A program made the translations under genes and the position numbers. This document shows, piece after piece, positions 31,991-45,337 of a stretch of 64,000 nucleotides of DNA. The notes under the pieces are model-generated. The model saw only the letters and a program-made list of their open reading frames with translations. It was not told the origin of the DNA and made no database searches. Positions within the stretch are counted from its first letter, which is position 1; every line of letters starts with the position of its first letter. Source of the stretch: Boletus sp. NGJ (taxonomy: Eukaryota > Basidiomycota > Agaricomycetes > Boletales > Boletaceae); contig JAGTXK010000190.1 in the NCBI GenBank assembly GCA_019096195.1, positions 124,001 through 188,000 on the forward strand, written 5' to 3'.

Positions 31991-33993
31991 TGTCGGTGTC
32001 ATGGGCTAAGGGGGTGATAAGGTTTGTCAGGCCGCTCTGGGTGTGTCGGACTCGTTTTGAGCTTGTCGTGATTTCGTAATATCCGCCTGCGTTTCCATTT
32101 TGGTTTATATCTGCATTGCGTTGAGGTCATTTATTTTGTCGTGCATGTTTTTGGTTGAACGGTGTTGTGTGGATCTGTCGTTCATTGTTTCGGACCTTGG
32201 ACACTGGGTAGGGATTGTATGATGGTAGGCTTCGGTCAGACGTTCTAGAGCGCTGTGGCGCGTGTAGAATTCATATATAGGTATGCAAGTACGCGACCAA
32301 GCTGATCGTACGGCCGTAAGACGAGGATATTCCATGTTCGATGAGACTTGGACGTTTCTGACTTACTACAAAGGTAATTAATAGTTCGACTCACCTACAA
32401 CTACGTCCACGCGTGTTCATTTTCATCGCTGCCCGTTTGCGGACGGTGAGATCGACCGTCGAAAGAGGCTAATTATAGCTTCAAAGATCAAAGAGGCGGG
32501 TGATGTTCTGTCATTTGCAACTGGGTCGCGTTGACGCGGGGGATTATCGGTGATTGTATCCTGCAAAGATGGTTTGGTCAACTCGAGTCGGTCAAGTATG
32601 TTTGCTTGGATTCGGTTTCCATCCCAGTGCTCCACACTTTGTGGGTCTTGCGATGCCGTCCTTGACCGCCATACATACTGGTTTCAATCATCATCGTCAC
32701 CTCGAAGGTGTTTGGCTCGACTTACTCACGCACTCGCTTTTGCCGCTACTCTAAAACGGTGAGTCGGAAGATGATATAATTCAGATAGGTGATAAACTGT
32801 CATTCGTCGTAGCGTCAACTCGAAAGGTGATGACCTCTCGGCGGCTTCTTTATTCTGAATCTATTCTCTCGCACGCCGGTCAGGCCGAAAATCTGTAGAA
32901 AAAAACAGCTCTCAATCGTCACATTGAATCATGCCGAGAATGATTGCAGTTTTAGAAACGAACTTGTACGTGCTTCCCTCGCAATGGTTGCATGTTTGGG
33001 CTCCGAGCCAAAGATGCAACCATCGTAAGGGAAGGTGGCCACAGACGACTCTATTGGGGCTTTCGGGGTCGACACAGTAAATCATCATCTCGAGGTACCG
33101 AGTCTTGCTTTTGATAGTACGTGTGACGACAACGCTCCAACTTTTTTTTTGTACCGCTGGTTGTTCCCTTGGTCGATCGTGGTGTGAGGTCGCCTGTCAC
33201 CGTGCAGTACGGTGGAGATGCCATGCCAGCTGCGGGGGAGTTGGAGAGAGATTTGGGTGGTGGAACGTCGGTTGGTGACCACGAACCCTACGTTCTGCAT
33301 GAGAGTGTGTGTATACAGGGCCCTAGTTAACTAGGAGGATGGGAGGCGAGATATCGTCCCTTTTTCGGTATTTGCTTTGGGCCGAACGATATCTGTTAAA
33401 CGTGAGAGCATGAATGGATTACCTAAGTATCGACGATCGTAGTGACGACTCTGGACGGTGGCAGTGATGAACGTTTGAACGCGTTCCAAGTACTGTGTCG
33501 CGGCGGTCTGGCAGCATGTTGGTCGATGTGAAGCAAGGTCATAGAACACTTCTACAGTGGTCTCCCATAGCAGGGTCTTTTTTTTTGACTGGCATGTTGT
33601 CACACCCCTAACCTCTGACTCGGAGTTACACCAAAACTCAGTGGACATATAGGCTACCGTATACCCGCACGGATACCTTTTTCTAGTCTGGTGACCACTC
33701 TCATACATGGGTTGATCACCAGACCAATCTGTTCCGTAGGTTGACCTGTGAACCCGAAAGTGATTTCCTCTTTTCGTTCTAGGCTTTTTGCACGCACTCG
33801 GAGACGCGAGAATGCCGCATGGTCGTCATTCGAGCCTTGAAGCAGGCGTGGTAGTACTTAATGGCATATGATTTGGTTAGGTGAGTACCGCAAAATTTAT
33901 TCAGTACAGTGAAAGTCTTCCAAGATATCTACTGAATGTGAGGAATCTGATAATACCCTACAGGGCTCATAGAAGTGACTACATTGCCTCAGA
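31991..33993. other. About 2 kb spacer without recognisable genes
   Basis: Short frames on both strands (for example 33331-33708 minus and 32423-32635 minus) show no domain, no splice-consistent extension and no signal peptide. The region holds the 3' flanks of the kinase and of the small secreted gene. Confidence 0.5.
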
Positions 33994-34433
33994 CTACTTG
34001 CTGCCGGGTTCTCCGACATACGAGCCAGAGGAGGTACATGCCTCGCCCGGGACGTTCCATGGATTATTGTATGGTTCGCACTTGGAATTGTCTCCAATGA
34101 CAATGCCGTCACAGACCGCCGGACCGCCAGTCTGCAGGAATTCCTGTGGATACATAGGCATAGATAAGCATGCAGCAGGTTCGTTTACTGGAGAAAGCCA
34201 ACACGCACGTAGTATCCATACCCCGTGGGTGTCCCAGTGAACACGCAGCCATCGTAAGTACCGGGATTCGCAGAAGATGGGTAATTGCAGGTAATGGTGG
34301 CACCCGAGCATGTCCAAGAATAGAGACATCCCTCGGAGATGCAGTTGGGGCAAGCGAGGCACGTAGCGTAGACCCCTGTGGAGAATGACAACAGCGTCGC
34401 TGTGAGAGCTGCAACTAGCGCAAAGCGAGTCAT
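33994..34433 (-). CDS. Small secreted ten-cysteine protein 1
   Basis: Two exons (34209-34433, 33994-34143) give 375 nt, 124 residues. Residues 1-23 (MTRFALVAALTATLLSFSTG...) form a signal peptide. The mature chain starts TCLACPNC and has ten cysteines, seven in exon 1 and three in exon 2, with a W-T-C-S-G-x-T-I-T-C core and a C-terminal NNPWNVPGEAC...YVGEP block. The Met at 34496 in the same frame would add 21 residues before the signal peptide, so I prefer 34433. It is paralogous to the genes at 35149 and 36719. Family and function are not recognised; the size, secretion signal and paired-cysteine density are effector-like, which is an inference. Confidence 0.85.
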
Positions 34434-35148
34434 TCTTTCCCTTTGAGACAGCCTTTTCGTACTGAAATTAGACTTGCTAAGCTGGCGATGGTTCAACCAT
34501 CGAGACTCACTTGAACGTTTACTTTGCCTTTCCGGCTTGCTTGCTTTGGAGAACGATACGCTCTCTTATACTCCTCCATACCATCTCAATACGGCCCCCG
34601 CGTCGTGGCAGGTTCAGTCGCTCTACCCCACGCCCGTGAACGAATATAGGAGTCAGCGACGGAAGCGTCACGAGGAGAAGTGAGATCAGTTGCTGTACAG
34701 TTCGGTACTACTAGTCGTCCGGGCCAATCATGAAGCAACAGCGACATGTCCAGATCGTTCTCCCTCCGCGGCATTCCTTTTGACATGTCTACCAATTACT
34801 TTCTCAGTGCGCTCAACCTATGTTTAGTAGATGTGCGTTCCGGCTTGTTTGATCTGTGTCATGCTTTGGGGGATGCTATCCAAGACTGGTGAGTGCGACC
34901 ATGCTGTCTTGCTCTATTATCAGTCGTGGACTCGGTTGGGGATCTCACGAGTATAGATCGTGCGATGAGTCGTCCTTTCAATCAAATGAATCATTCGCTC
35001 TTTCCGCGATTAGTTTTGTATCACCTATAGGTGTCTGATACTCAATACGCCATGTTTTCCCGGAAATCGTACAAGTAACAGATCCCAAATGCAGAGTATC
35101 TATGATTCAGAAGACAGATACGTAAACCATGTATTGGGGGCAGCTTGT
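34434..35148. other. Intergenic region between secreted genes 1 and 2
   Basis: Contains the promoter of gene 1 and the 3' flank of gene 2, both on the minus strand. No further gene is seen. Confidence 0.5.
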
Positions 35149-35605
35149 TTACACGAGACCACTGTTGGGTGCTCCAACATAACCCTCGGCAGCCGTGCAT
35201 GATTCCGTCGCGAGGTTCCAGGGACTATTAGGTGGCTCGCACTCATCGTTTTCAATGATACCCGTACCTGCGCAGGTGGTGGTGGTGGTGTCCGCTCGCT
35301 CGAAAACCTTTGACTTCAACTCAGCGTCTGCATAATTGTCACAGAACGACGTGAGGACTTACGGAATAAGAATTACCCATCGTGAATGGGCACGCGGTGA
35401 ACGTTCCTGGGTATTGTGCGGACGGGTAGTAGCAGGTGATGGTATCGCCGGAGCAGGTCCAGTAATTGATGCAAGCGTTTCCCCGGTTGTTGGGAAGGGG
35501 GTCGTAAATGCACTCTTGGCAGCCTAAGCAGATCGCACTCGCACTCGTAGAGAGTCCAAGCAAGCTGGTGATGGTGACAGCAACCGAGAGTGCAGAGCGG
35601 AACAT
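35149..35605 (-). CDS. Small secreted ten-cysteine protein 2
   Basis: Two exons (35363-35605, 35149-35304) give 399 nt, 132 residues. A signal peptide (MFRSALSVAVTITSLLGLST...) precedes ICLGCQEC. The cysteine count and spacing match genes 1 and 3, including NYWTCSGDTITCYYPS and a C-terminal NSPWNLATESC...YVGAPNSGLV. Exon 2 begins with a short Thr run before its first cysteine. The intron (GTAAGT donor, AAAG acceptor) has the same position and phase 0 as in the paralogues. It is closest to gene 3, which lies head to head with it across 1.1 kb. Confidence 0.88.
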
Positions 35606-36718
35606 TGTTATCTAGACACGCGTCATCCACTGTGTCGTAAATTATGAACGTCTCGGACTTACGAGGAAGGAGATGCTAGCTGGTTGATCTGATCGTCGCA
35701 CCTCACAGTGCTTTTATGGTATGATAAACAGCCCAGAGCTTCCACCATCGTGTGAGATGACAAAAATAATGTAACGAATGGCCAAGTCTTGTAGCGTGAA
35801 CGCAGGCTCCATCGTGGACGATTAAAAGTACATGTTCGTTCGGTTCCGTCACGCGAAGAGATTGCCCTGGAGCGGCTGGGATATTGTTACTCATCTCAAC
35901 TTCTTCGACTCTCCTCCACGTTCCTTGCATGTGACGACCGGGTCGCCGGTTGTCGTGTAAATTGATTCGACTTCTGTCTTCAAATGGCATCCCGTTCCAC
36001 TCAGACCTGGGGAAAGACGTTATTGTAAGCCTGACGCAGTGATCCCCACTGCCGGATCTACAACCTAACATCACCTTCACGAAGTTAGCATCAGTTATGC
36101 CCAGCAACTCGGGACTTTAAACACCTGTGTCGCGCAACCTGGGACCATCCGAGTCTGGTGACCTAGGGATTATCGATACCGTGGCTCTTGTACACGCACG
36201 TTGGTGAGTTGTTACAAGATGAATGACTCTGAGTCGAGCGGCACGAGTCGGGTGCGCAAATAACGTACCTTGTCAGCATTCGATGGTAACTTCACCGGGA
36301 GGCAAAAAACCCGTAGTTTATTCTGGGATGATCTTTACTCCCGGCATGCATGTGTCACCCTATGAATTAGGATATTGTTAATGCACAAATCCAAAAAGCT
36401 ATTAACAAGACTTTCCCGCCGTCATGGCTCCCGGAACCTTCCCTCGTCCGTGGCAGAGAATAGCCTCAATTGGATTTCGGCGTTACGACGGACCTTTTAC
36501 TATCAGACCTGAGAATGCTACCTGTGAATGATGTGAACAGTTTGCCGAAGGCAGATTGTCATGTTATAAATCGAAAAGAAGAGGGTGGAGGGCGACAACT
36601 GCAGACAAGGGTCAGTGACCAAAACTGTGAATCAGTGAGTTTCGCTGCTCCAAATCATGCCGCCCAGCCTAACGAACTTACTACACGGATTTGAATTTGT
36701 AGTCTGAGTCAGCGAGCA
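35606..36718. other. Divergent intergenic region between secreted genes 2 and 3
   Basis: The start codons at 35605 (minus) and 36719 (plus) face away from each other, so both promoters lie here. A 134-codon minus frame (35703-36107) has no recognisable content and I take it as chance. Confidence 0.5.
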
Positions 36719-37167
36719 ATGTTCCATTCTGCGGTTTCGATAGCTCTCGTCCTCTCAAGCTTGCTTGGGCTTTCCACTCGTGCGAGTGCGACATGCCTAG
36801 CTTGTCCGAATTGCATTTACGACCCCCTTCCAAACGGTCAAGGGAACGCATGCCTCAATTACTGGACCTGCTCCGGTGACACCATCACTTGTTATTACCC
36901 GTCCGTCGAATACCCTGGCACGTTCACCGCGTGTGCATTCGCAGGTTCCGGATCAGTAAGTGCCCACACGGTCAACGAAAGCTGGAAGTATTGAGTTGGA
37001 TTCAAAAGTTCTTCACTCTAACTGCGAGCTCGCCTTCCGTTTGCGTTGATTCATATATCGGGGACAACTCCCATTGCGAGGCTCCCAACGACCCTTGGAA
37101 TGTCGGAACGGATGCATGCACGAGTTCAGAGGCTTATGTCGGAGAACCCAACAGCGGTCTTTTGTAG
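36719..37167 (+). CDS. Small secreted ten-cysteine protein 3
   Basis: Two exons (36719-36955, 37009-37167) give 396 nt, 131 residues. A signal peptide (MFHSAVSIALVLSSLLGLST...) is followed by TCLACPNCIYDPLPNGQG and the NYWTCSGDTITCYYPS core; exon 2 supplies three more cysteines and the NDPWNVGTDAC...YVGEPNSGLL end. The donor is GTAAGT and the acceptor is the AAAAG at 37004-37008, chosen because it keeps phase 0 and aligns the first exon-2 cysteine with the paralogues. A partial repeat of its exon 2 follows. It sits just upstream of separase on the same strand. Confidence 0.88.
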
Positions 37168-37268
37168 ACATATATCGGGCTCAATGGCAACTGTAACCCC
37201 AAGTGCAAACCTCCCAACTTCGACCCTTGGAATGTCGGCCCGCAGAACCAACAGCGGCCTCTTGTAGA
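37168..37268 (+). pseudogene. Partial tandem duplicate of the exon 2 end of secreted gene 3
   Basis: Directly after the stop codon the sequence again shows a YIG...N..C..P...DPWNVG pattern and a CAACAGCGGCCTCTTGTAG end, a degraded copy of exon 2 with internal deletion and shifts. Confidence 0.75.
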
Positions 37269-37460
37269 CATCCAAATCTTGTATGTACGTTGATACCCGG
37301 ACCGAGTACACAATGATGGCGAGTTTTGAACGGACTCTTAAAACAAAGGTGTGAAAGGCCTTGACTCTGCAGCGAAGTCTTGCTCAACCTCCACGGCGAT
37401 CACGTGACTCGACGCGCCTCATTCAACTCGTGTCTTGTCCTCAACTATACTGAAACTTCC

Positions 37461-40400
37461 ATGCCTCCCACGAAGATCGCCAGTTCGGTACGGAGAACGA
37501 CCCGCACGAAGGCAACGACAACACCAAACGACCTAGCCACGAAACTCGTGTCTAAATTGACGCTACATGACACACGTCCCTCGGCGAAGCAGCCATCTAG
37601 AGTGCGACCGTCACCACCGATAACTGAGGATGAAAGAACCAGTTGCATGCGGATTGTGAACATCTCATTGCAGAACCTATCCGCCGCAACTCACTCGGGG
37701 TCGAAAATCACTCTCGAGGACACAAAGAATGTTCGTAACACGAATGCAAATACGAGCAAGGTGGATGACGCGACGAGGACCGCGAAGAAAGCTTTAGAGA
37801 GGCTGAGAGAAATTACTCCGGATGACTTGGATGTGGAACGGGCAGCTTGCAGTATCACAGGGAAGTTAATCACGCTCGAGGTGGTACGTGATAGACCTCC
37901 GACCGTGGGCAATAGTGACGGTTTTGCTTCTAGTACGAAGAAGCGATCCAGTTTCTCGACGCTATGTACCCACGGCTGTTGCGCATTGCGGCCACTGGCC
38001 AATCTGGTATTGAAAACCCGTCACCCTTACACCTGCTTGCACTTCCCCGGCCGACTTCAGATGACCCGACTGTACTCACTTTACTGATCACCTCCGTAAC
38101 GCACGCACTGAATGCTCTTCTATTCCTTCTCCTGCGTCCTTCCCCTCCCTTTTCAACCAGCGATCTTGTCACCACACTTCAGCACTCACATTCGTTACTC
38201 GCCTGGGCTCCAAACATGAAACACGACAACATCCCAGACAAAACAAGGGATGCGCTCCTCACGAAAGCATACACGTTTATCAACAAAGTGTGCACTGCCC
38301 TCTCTTCCAGTAGTAGGTCAAGTGCGGATCCCAAATCTATATTCCAACTTCGTATGTATGCTCTCTCCTGCCTGCTCTACACCACATCCGGCACTATCAA
38401 GTCTGGCACCTTCTGGGATCAAGTACATAAAGCATGTCTCTCTTATGCTCGGACATTCTCGTCGGAACTCACCGAAGAGGAGAGGGAATCAACCCATGCC
38501 GCGTGTGTTTCGGGCAGTTTGTCCGAGGTAGTAAAGCTTGCGCAGAGCCTCCATGAACGCGCGTTCTCAGAGGGTCGTTCGTTCGTTCAAATGTGCGAGA
38601 CATGGATGAGTTTCGCCAAAAGGGTGAGTCTTGCTCAAGTCACGAGTTCGTCTTTGCGCCCGATTGTGTTCAGATTGGCTGACTATGGTTATGGGATGCT
38701 TTATACACAGGGTGATATAGCTATCTTGGATCACATATCGGAACTGATGGGGATTCCCCGCCCGTCTTCATCTACTCGGCCAGATTTCAATGCCGGCTCA
38801 TGCGCTTCAAATCCAGTTCCTCTGTCGTCTTCCTGCTCCGTTGATAGCCTTGCGGCTCGAGTCGGGGAACTTAAGCTTTCCGAATCTACAATTGTAAACG
38901 GCGCCGAGCCTACATCCCGCTTCAGTACCAAGGATGCTGTGTTGATAGAGTGCGCACAATGCCGTGGCATTTTTTTAAAGGCGACGGCGAGTCTCGATAG
39001 TCAAGGTAAATCTGCACTTCATTTGCTTCACATGTGTTTATTTCATCCTTGTTGAATTTACCCCGTCCTAGGCCCTGAACTTACGAGACATGCGATAGAG
39101 GCAACAAATGCAGTCCGTCGTTACTGTAAACTCATGTCGAACCTTGATTCTTTTACTTCTCTGGACTCGCCACAGCGTTCGACCACATTACATGTACCAG
39201 ATTCTACAGCACATTCTTCGTCGGTGGACGGGGAAGTGCTGCGGGGGCGTGGTAAATTGGAACGTGCATTGGAACGATTGCGACGCGCTGCACTTCGAGT
39301 CTTGGATGCGCCGCAAATTGAGAACAAGGACTCGAAATATGCCGCAACGTCTTTGTTGGAGGTTATTGCGACTACCCTGGAAGACAGTCTGATGCAGGTA
39401 ACCCCCCCCCCCCCCCCCCCCCCCCTTTCCGTTTTGTCCCTCCATTTGATCTGTGAATCCTTTCTCAGGACGGAACTTGCGCACGGCAGAGCACCGAAGC
39501 GAAGAGCATGCTGACGCCCCTTATCGACGTGTTCTTGGTCCTTGCACGCTCCCGACTCCATCCTGCTGATGTCGACAGCTATAGCCCTGCGTTGAGCTAT
39601 CTTCAGCGCGCCGTGGCCATTGTCAACTCGACTCCAACTGGAATGATAACCGCTGAAGACACAGCAACATTCCTCCGATGTATTTCCGGCACGTTGCATA
39701 ATCTCGGTGGGACATTGTATGCGGCGGGTCGAGTTGGAGGAGCGGTTCGATTCCTCAAGGAGGGGTGTATCCTTGGCAGGCGGGTGTTGGTGATGTATGG
39801 CAACATGTGCTTTGGCGGACAAGTCGGCGAAAATGAAAGAGAGAAGGAAGGGCGACGACAACTCGAGGAGCAATTGTTCCGAAGATACGAGCTTCTTGGG
39901 GTGTGTCATTCCAAGATTGGGGATCGGAAGGTGTGGTGCGGTTGGTTTTGCCTATGCTTCACTCGTTGACACGATGTTGCCCAGCTTGCCTACGAGTGCT
40001 TTATCGAAAGTGTCCGGACGTTCCCTTATACTCATCATCTGTCCAGTTTCTCTTTCTCTCCCGCCGATCCGTTTGCACCCAGTGTTCCCCTTCCTCTCAA
40101 GCAGCTCTCGTCCATCGTCGAGAGACTCACGTATGCTGCGACATGCGAGCTTTTCCTCCCACCGGCACAGATCACTCTGCAACACATCTCTACTGACCAA
40201 ACATTACCGCCAAACACGATCTCCACTTTCCCCTCGGACAGTCGATCCAAGGCAGAGATTGCGGGCGCGATCCTGTCCCGCCAACTGGCCACACTAGAGA
40301 GTATAGGACACAAGGACGGTGCGCGCGAGGCAATCGGACGTATTTTAGAGGACCTGCTTTCGGTGTATAATGCCAACTGGGCGCCGATACAACGAGCCCG

Positions 40401-43400
40401 GGTATTAGTGACGGCGCTCAGCGTGTCTTGGCGAGATGAAGGGCACGAGGGTCCAGATGCGTCGACGCAGTTCGATGTGGACAATATGGGACAAGAGGCG
40501 CTGGCGTTGCTCGCACGAGAGGTGGGTATTGTCATTAGGGTCATTAGGGTCTCATTTCTTACCGCGAACGATCGTCCCGATAGACGCCAGATTCGGTCGG
40601 TGTTGCGAGTCTCGTTCCACAATTGAAGCTTGGTGCACACATGTGGCTGGCGCTGCACGCGTATCGTCGGTCTCCTGCGGGGGCAGAACTGATGAACGCC
40701 GTCGCGACGCACGTCGAGGCAGCCTATAACGTCCTCAGTGGTCTCCTACCCGGAAAAGTGGTTTCGGAAGCGACACCCAAGGGGAAACCGGTCGGTGCTG
40801 GCGCTGGGACGAAGGTTACCAATGGGGCATCGAAAAAAGGTCGTTCGGGTGTTAATGTAGTCGCCAAGAATTCCAAGAAAGCGGCAGTTGGTGCAACCAG
40901 GTTGCAGCATCGCAAAGGTAATCGATTTCTTTGGATGATCGAGTCTTTTGCTGACTTTACATGGATAGCCCTTGAAGCTGTCTCGCTAAACACTACGCTT
41001 TGTAATGTCCCCGTAGCGAAGAAAACGGCTGCTGTCTTTGATCTCCAATCTGTTCTGGGATTGATCCGTAGGCGTCCATTATTTATGCTCAATCGTCCGC
41101 TGACTGGGCTACCATAGAAATGAATGTCCATTTGCTTGGATTGTTGGGTCTTATCGTACTCAAGGTGAAACTTCTCGAGATACTCAAGCGGGTCTGTGAA
41201 CACCAGGTACCTATTCCGGCGGAAGGTAGTAGATTTTATTTCACTGCATTCCACCGAGCTCACCACCCGCACCGCCCGCAGCCTATTCTGTAATTTGCGT
41301 CGACCTGGCTCAGGAATACATTAAACTCGGTAAATCCAAACGCGCGAGCGCATTGTTCAACAAGTGCGCCAACGTGCTCAAGGCGGGTGAGGTACCCGAT
41401 GAGGTGCACCTGCGGTATTTACTGGGGCATGCGGAGGTGCTTGCGCTCGGGGACAATATTTCAGCGAGGTACGTGGGTATGTTATGTTGGAAGACGTCGT
41501 CCTGACAAGGCTTGACATAGTGCGAGTTCTTATCGCGACGCTCAAAGTCTAGAGGCTGCCGTGGCCGTCGAAGAGAAGACAATGCCGACCGCGATGCGTA
41601 TCCGAGTGCGCGTGGAGCGACTGGAGCGGGCGGCGTTAGCATGTCGCGTCTTTGCTGCCGTTCAATATTCCAAGGTAACGCATTTTTGCTGGGGTGACTG
41701 TTCCAAGTTGCTGACGGCTCGCTACAGGAAAATGTCGTGGGTGCATTATGCAGCACGCTACAATCGCTGCGGCTTTGGAACCGTGCCATCGACGCGCTAT
41801 CGCGTCTCACCCCGCCCACCAGCGTATGTGTAGCGTCGAAATCGGCGGAAGAGAATTCGAACCCGTTCGAAGTCTCTAACAATGTCAACCAGGATCAGCC
41901 ACCCTCGCGCTCGAAACCGACGCCCACCGACGCCCTCTCATGGCGGCTCCTGTCGCATCTCGTGTCAACGCTCTTTTCGCTCGCACACGCATACTATGCA
42001 CGTGGATCGCCGCGCGAAGCGCTATATTTCATCCAACAGGTGCTGGATCTCGCGGAAAGCACGCGTGCCCCAGCTGTCGTCGCGCGTGCGTGTATCCTGC
42101 GCGGGGAAGTCCTGTTGGGACAGGGTGCGCTGAGAGAAGGGTGGGAAGCACTCGAGCGGGGGGCATGTCATTTAGGCAGTGTGTTGGGGATCGACGCGGC
42201 GGATGCACAGAGGCTCAAGGGGGACTATGGGGTGCTGTGTGAGGAGACGCTGATTGGCGCTGAGGAGCGGGACGAGCAAGGAGATCCGAGGGAACATTAT
42301 GAACAGGCGTGGAAGATGTTGGATGAGCTGGAGCGGAGGATTATTTCGTTCGACGGCGGGTGCGTGTCTGATCGTCGCCTTAGTGTCAGATTCGGCTGAT
42401 GCACTAGGGGTTGAATAGGCGACGCAAATCGAGTCTCGAGCCATTGCCGATTGGCGTGATGGTCCATGGTGGGCAGGGTATGGTCGTCCCCAGGCTCTTG
42501 TCTGCCATTCTTCGTAGATACAGTGAGTCGCGCGTTCGTACTCTGACTGTCTTGCTTTCTTACTCGCGTTGATAGTCTGGCTGTTGAGAAACGATGTCGA
42601 CGATGTCTTCAAGGATTTGGTCGAACGATTGATGGCATTACCGCCGTCTGCTGAGATAAAAGTGCGTGTGTTCCGTGAACGATCTACCGAGGCGTTGATC
42701 CATCCTGGAATAGGGAGAGGAACATGGAATCATGGCCAAGCTGACGTTGCACAGTGTTTATGAGCAATTCCGCTCAGATATGTTTTTGAGCTCGCTCACC
42801 GAGTCTAGTGCGCCTTGTTCTCTCTGTCCGTCGTGTCGTTCCGCGTATGCTGACGTCTGGATACAGCGATTGCACTCCCAATGGGTATGTCAGGGGGTGA
42901 TGCGTCCTCGCTTGTCCCTGCGACCCAGGAGATCTTGGGTGCGCTCAACGACGCCGAAAGGTTGTTCTGGGCCGACCTTGCATTGATGTCTCGAAGAGGC
43001 GCGGTGTCACACGTGCGTGAAGCGTCGGTGTCCCTCGCGGTGATCAGAGCACTGCAATCGTCGCTGGGCAAAGCGAGCGCTGATGCACCGCTTTTAGCAG
43101 CACGTCTGTTGGGTATGTGTGCCGTGTTTCCAGCTTTGCACATTCTGACCCATTATCCGGACTTTTTTGGTCGGTGTCGCGTAGATGCGTCGTCGGCAAT
43201 CACACTTCATCGGGAGATGTTGGAAGCGATCCCGCACAAGTTCGCAGGAGTAAACGCGGATGATTTACAATGGCCACTCATGACGACCGAAGGCTCCCCT
43301 CTCGCTGCCGACTTGCGACAACGCAACCCATCTGGCGCTCCTCTTCCTTCGTCATTCGATAGCAATGACAATGACGAACAAAGATTATACTGGTCGGCGC

Positions 43401-45084
43401 TTGAGAAGAAGTACACCTCCCTGGTTCTCTCCCCATCTTCGTTGGTGGAGATCACACCCAAACTTCCACATAACTGGACAGTGATCCATATCACACTGAC
43501 ACCGGATAAATCGAGTATGCTCATCAGCCGTCTGCACACGCCGTCTTCGCAGCCCCTTTTATTCTGTGTTCCTCTTCGTGGAAGACGAGATACGGACGAC
43601 GGTGACGAGTCGCGGTTGATGCTAGAGGACGCGTTAAACGAACTCCGGGAGATTGTGCGATTGAGTGACGAGGGGACGCATCGAGCGGCGCACGTCAAAA
43701 GTGATGATCTTCAGGCGAGAGCGGGCTGGTGGGCCGAGCGGGCTGCGCTGGATAAGCGGTTACAAGCATTGCTGGAGAACATCGAATTTTGTTGGTTAGG
43801 GGCATTCAAGGTACGTGATAGGTTTTTTCTGAGAGATTGTCCTCGTAACGATGACCATGTCTCATTAGACTATTTTGAGTCCACCGACGATGTTGTCTGA
43901 TCAGCTCATCGGAGACTTGCGGACGCGTTTGGATAAGTTGTTCAAGCGGAGTCTGCCACCTCAGGACAAGAAAAAGAAGAATCCTCGATTGGATGATGCA
44001 CTCCTTGGATGTTTTTCTTCTCTGTCGCCGAAATGCCGGGACGAAGAGCTCGAGGATCTGGTATATTTCATCCTTGACCTGTATCAGTTCCACGGAGTGC
44101 CTGTCGCCATTTCCGAGGTCGATATGGATCAGGTGACGATGGATCTACGTGCCACACTGGAGGAACACGTGGCGGCGAGAAAAAAGGCCGGGATAGTTCC
44201 TATCGAGGACAACCATATGTTTTTGGTGCTGGATCGGAGCCTGCAGAGTATTCCATGGGAGAGTCTGCCGGTACTGCGGGGTCAGAGCGTCAGTCGGATT
44301 CCGAGTTTGGAGTTTTTGCTCGACAGGCTCTGTCTCGCAGATATGCAGAGACGGGGCGCGGGGCAGGATGAAGGTGCCCTGATCGATCGGACCCATGTGG
44401 ACGCACGGAAGACGTACTATGTCCTCAACCCAAGTGGCGATCTCAAAGGGACGGAGGGGAGGTTTTCCTCATGGCTCAAGGAGATGCATGATGTAGGGTG
44501 GGATGGTATAATTGGACGTGCGCCGAGCGAGCAGGAGTTCTTGAACGCGCTATCGCGAAAAGACCTTGTGATGTACGTGCCTCCAACGTTTCATCCCTGA
44601 CCTGATATTGATTGATCCGGCACGAACGTTCAGCTATTTCGGGCACGGGGGTGGCGAGCAATATGTCCGGTCACACAAAATTAGACATTTGTCGCGGTGC
44701 GCAGCGACCATGCTCTGGGGGTGTTCCTCAGGTGCATTGCGGGAGATGGGCGAGTTTGATAGGGTAGGAACGCCGTATAATTATATGGTTGCAGGATGGT
44801 GAGTTGTTGACTTGACACATTGGCGGTGGCGATTGATCGTGTTTGTTTGAAACGACAGTCCGACGCTGGTGGCGAATTTGTGGGACGTCACGGACCGGGA
44901 TATTGACAAGTTTACCCAGGGGGTGTTTGACCAGCTACATCTTGATCCTCAGGCGATGGGAGAGCATCGGGGAGGTAATGGGAGGTCGGTAGTGACTGCC
45001 GTTGCGCGATCGCGGGAGTTGTGCAAGCTCGGGTACTTGACTGGGGCGGCGCCGGTGGTGTACGGGATACCGTTTTACCTGTGA
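37461..45084 (+). CDS. ESP1: Separase (cysteine protease of the CD clan, family C50)
   Basis: A long, intron-rich gene. It starts MPPTKIASS at 37461; exon 1 joins at a GTACGT donor (about 37886) to YEEAIQFLDAMYPRLLR. The helical N-terminal two thirds (TPR/HEAT-like, exons across 37900-43800) carry no catalytic residues, as in other separases. The C-terminal protease domain shows the His motif YFGHGGGEQY (about 44630-44665, across an intron) and the Cys motif LWGCSSG, then CPTLVANLWDVTDRDID and the end FYL at 45081. It cleaves the cohesin kleisin Scc1/Rec8 at anaphase onset and is held by securin. Small exons between 42360 and 42880 are uncertain. About 2000 residues are expected. No break was seen in the catalytic part. 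Confidence 0.93.
39402..39425. repeat. C24 homopolymer inside a separase intron
   Basis: Twenty-four consecutive C residues start at the fifth base of the intron whose donor is GTAA at 39398. Such a run is slippage-prone and its length may be a sequencing estimate. Confidence 0.95.
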
Positions 45085-45337
45085 TATAGCACTACTATTT
45101 TTACATATCTTGATTCAGATTTGGGAGCTGAGAAAAGAAAAGAGAAAAACAACGACTTGGCCCACAGCCCCCTCAAACGAGACACAGCCACTCGGGATGG
45201 TGGTCGTCTGTTCTGCCATCATCGAGTCGACCGCTTTGCTCCCCTCAAAGTCCAACCGTTGACCATTCCCTTTTCTTTTTCTTTCTCAACGGGTCATTAG
45301 CATAGTCGACGATATCTTGTTTGTTTTTCTCATTACG

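Noticed and set aside
35703-36107. 134-codon minus-strand ORF between secreted genes 2 and 3
   Set aside because: No domain, signal peptide, splice-consistent extension or paralogue; it lies in a divergent promoter region.
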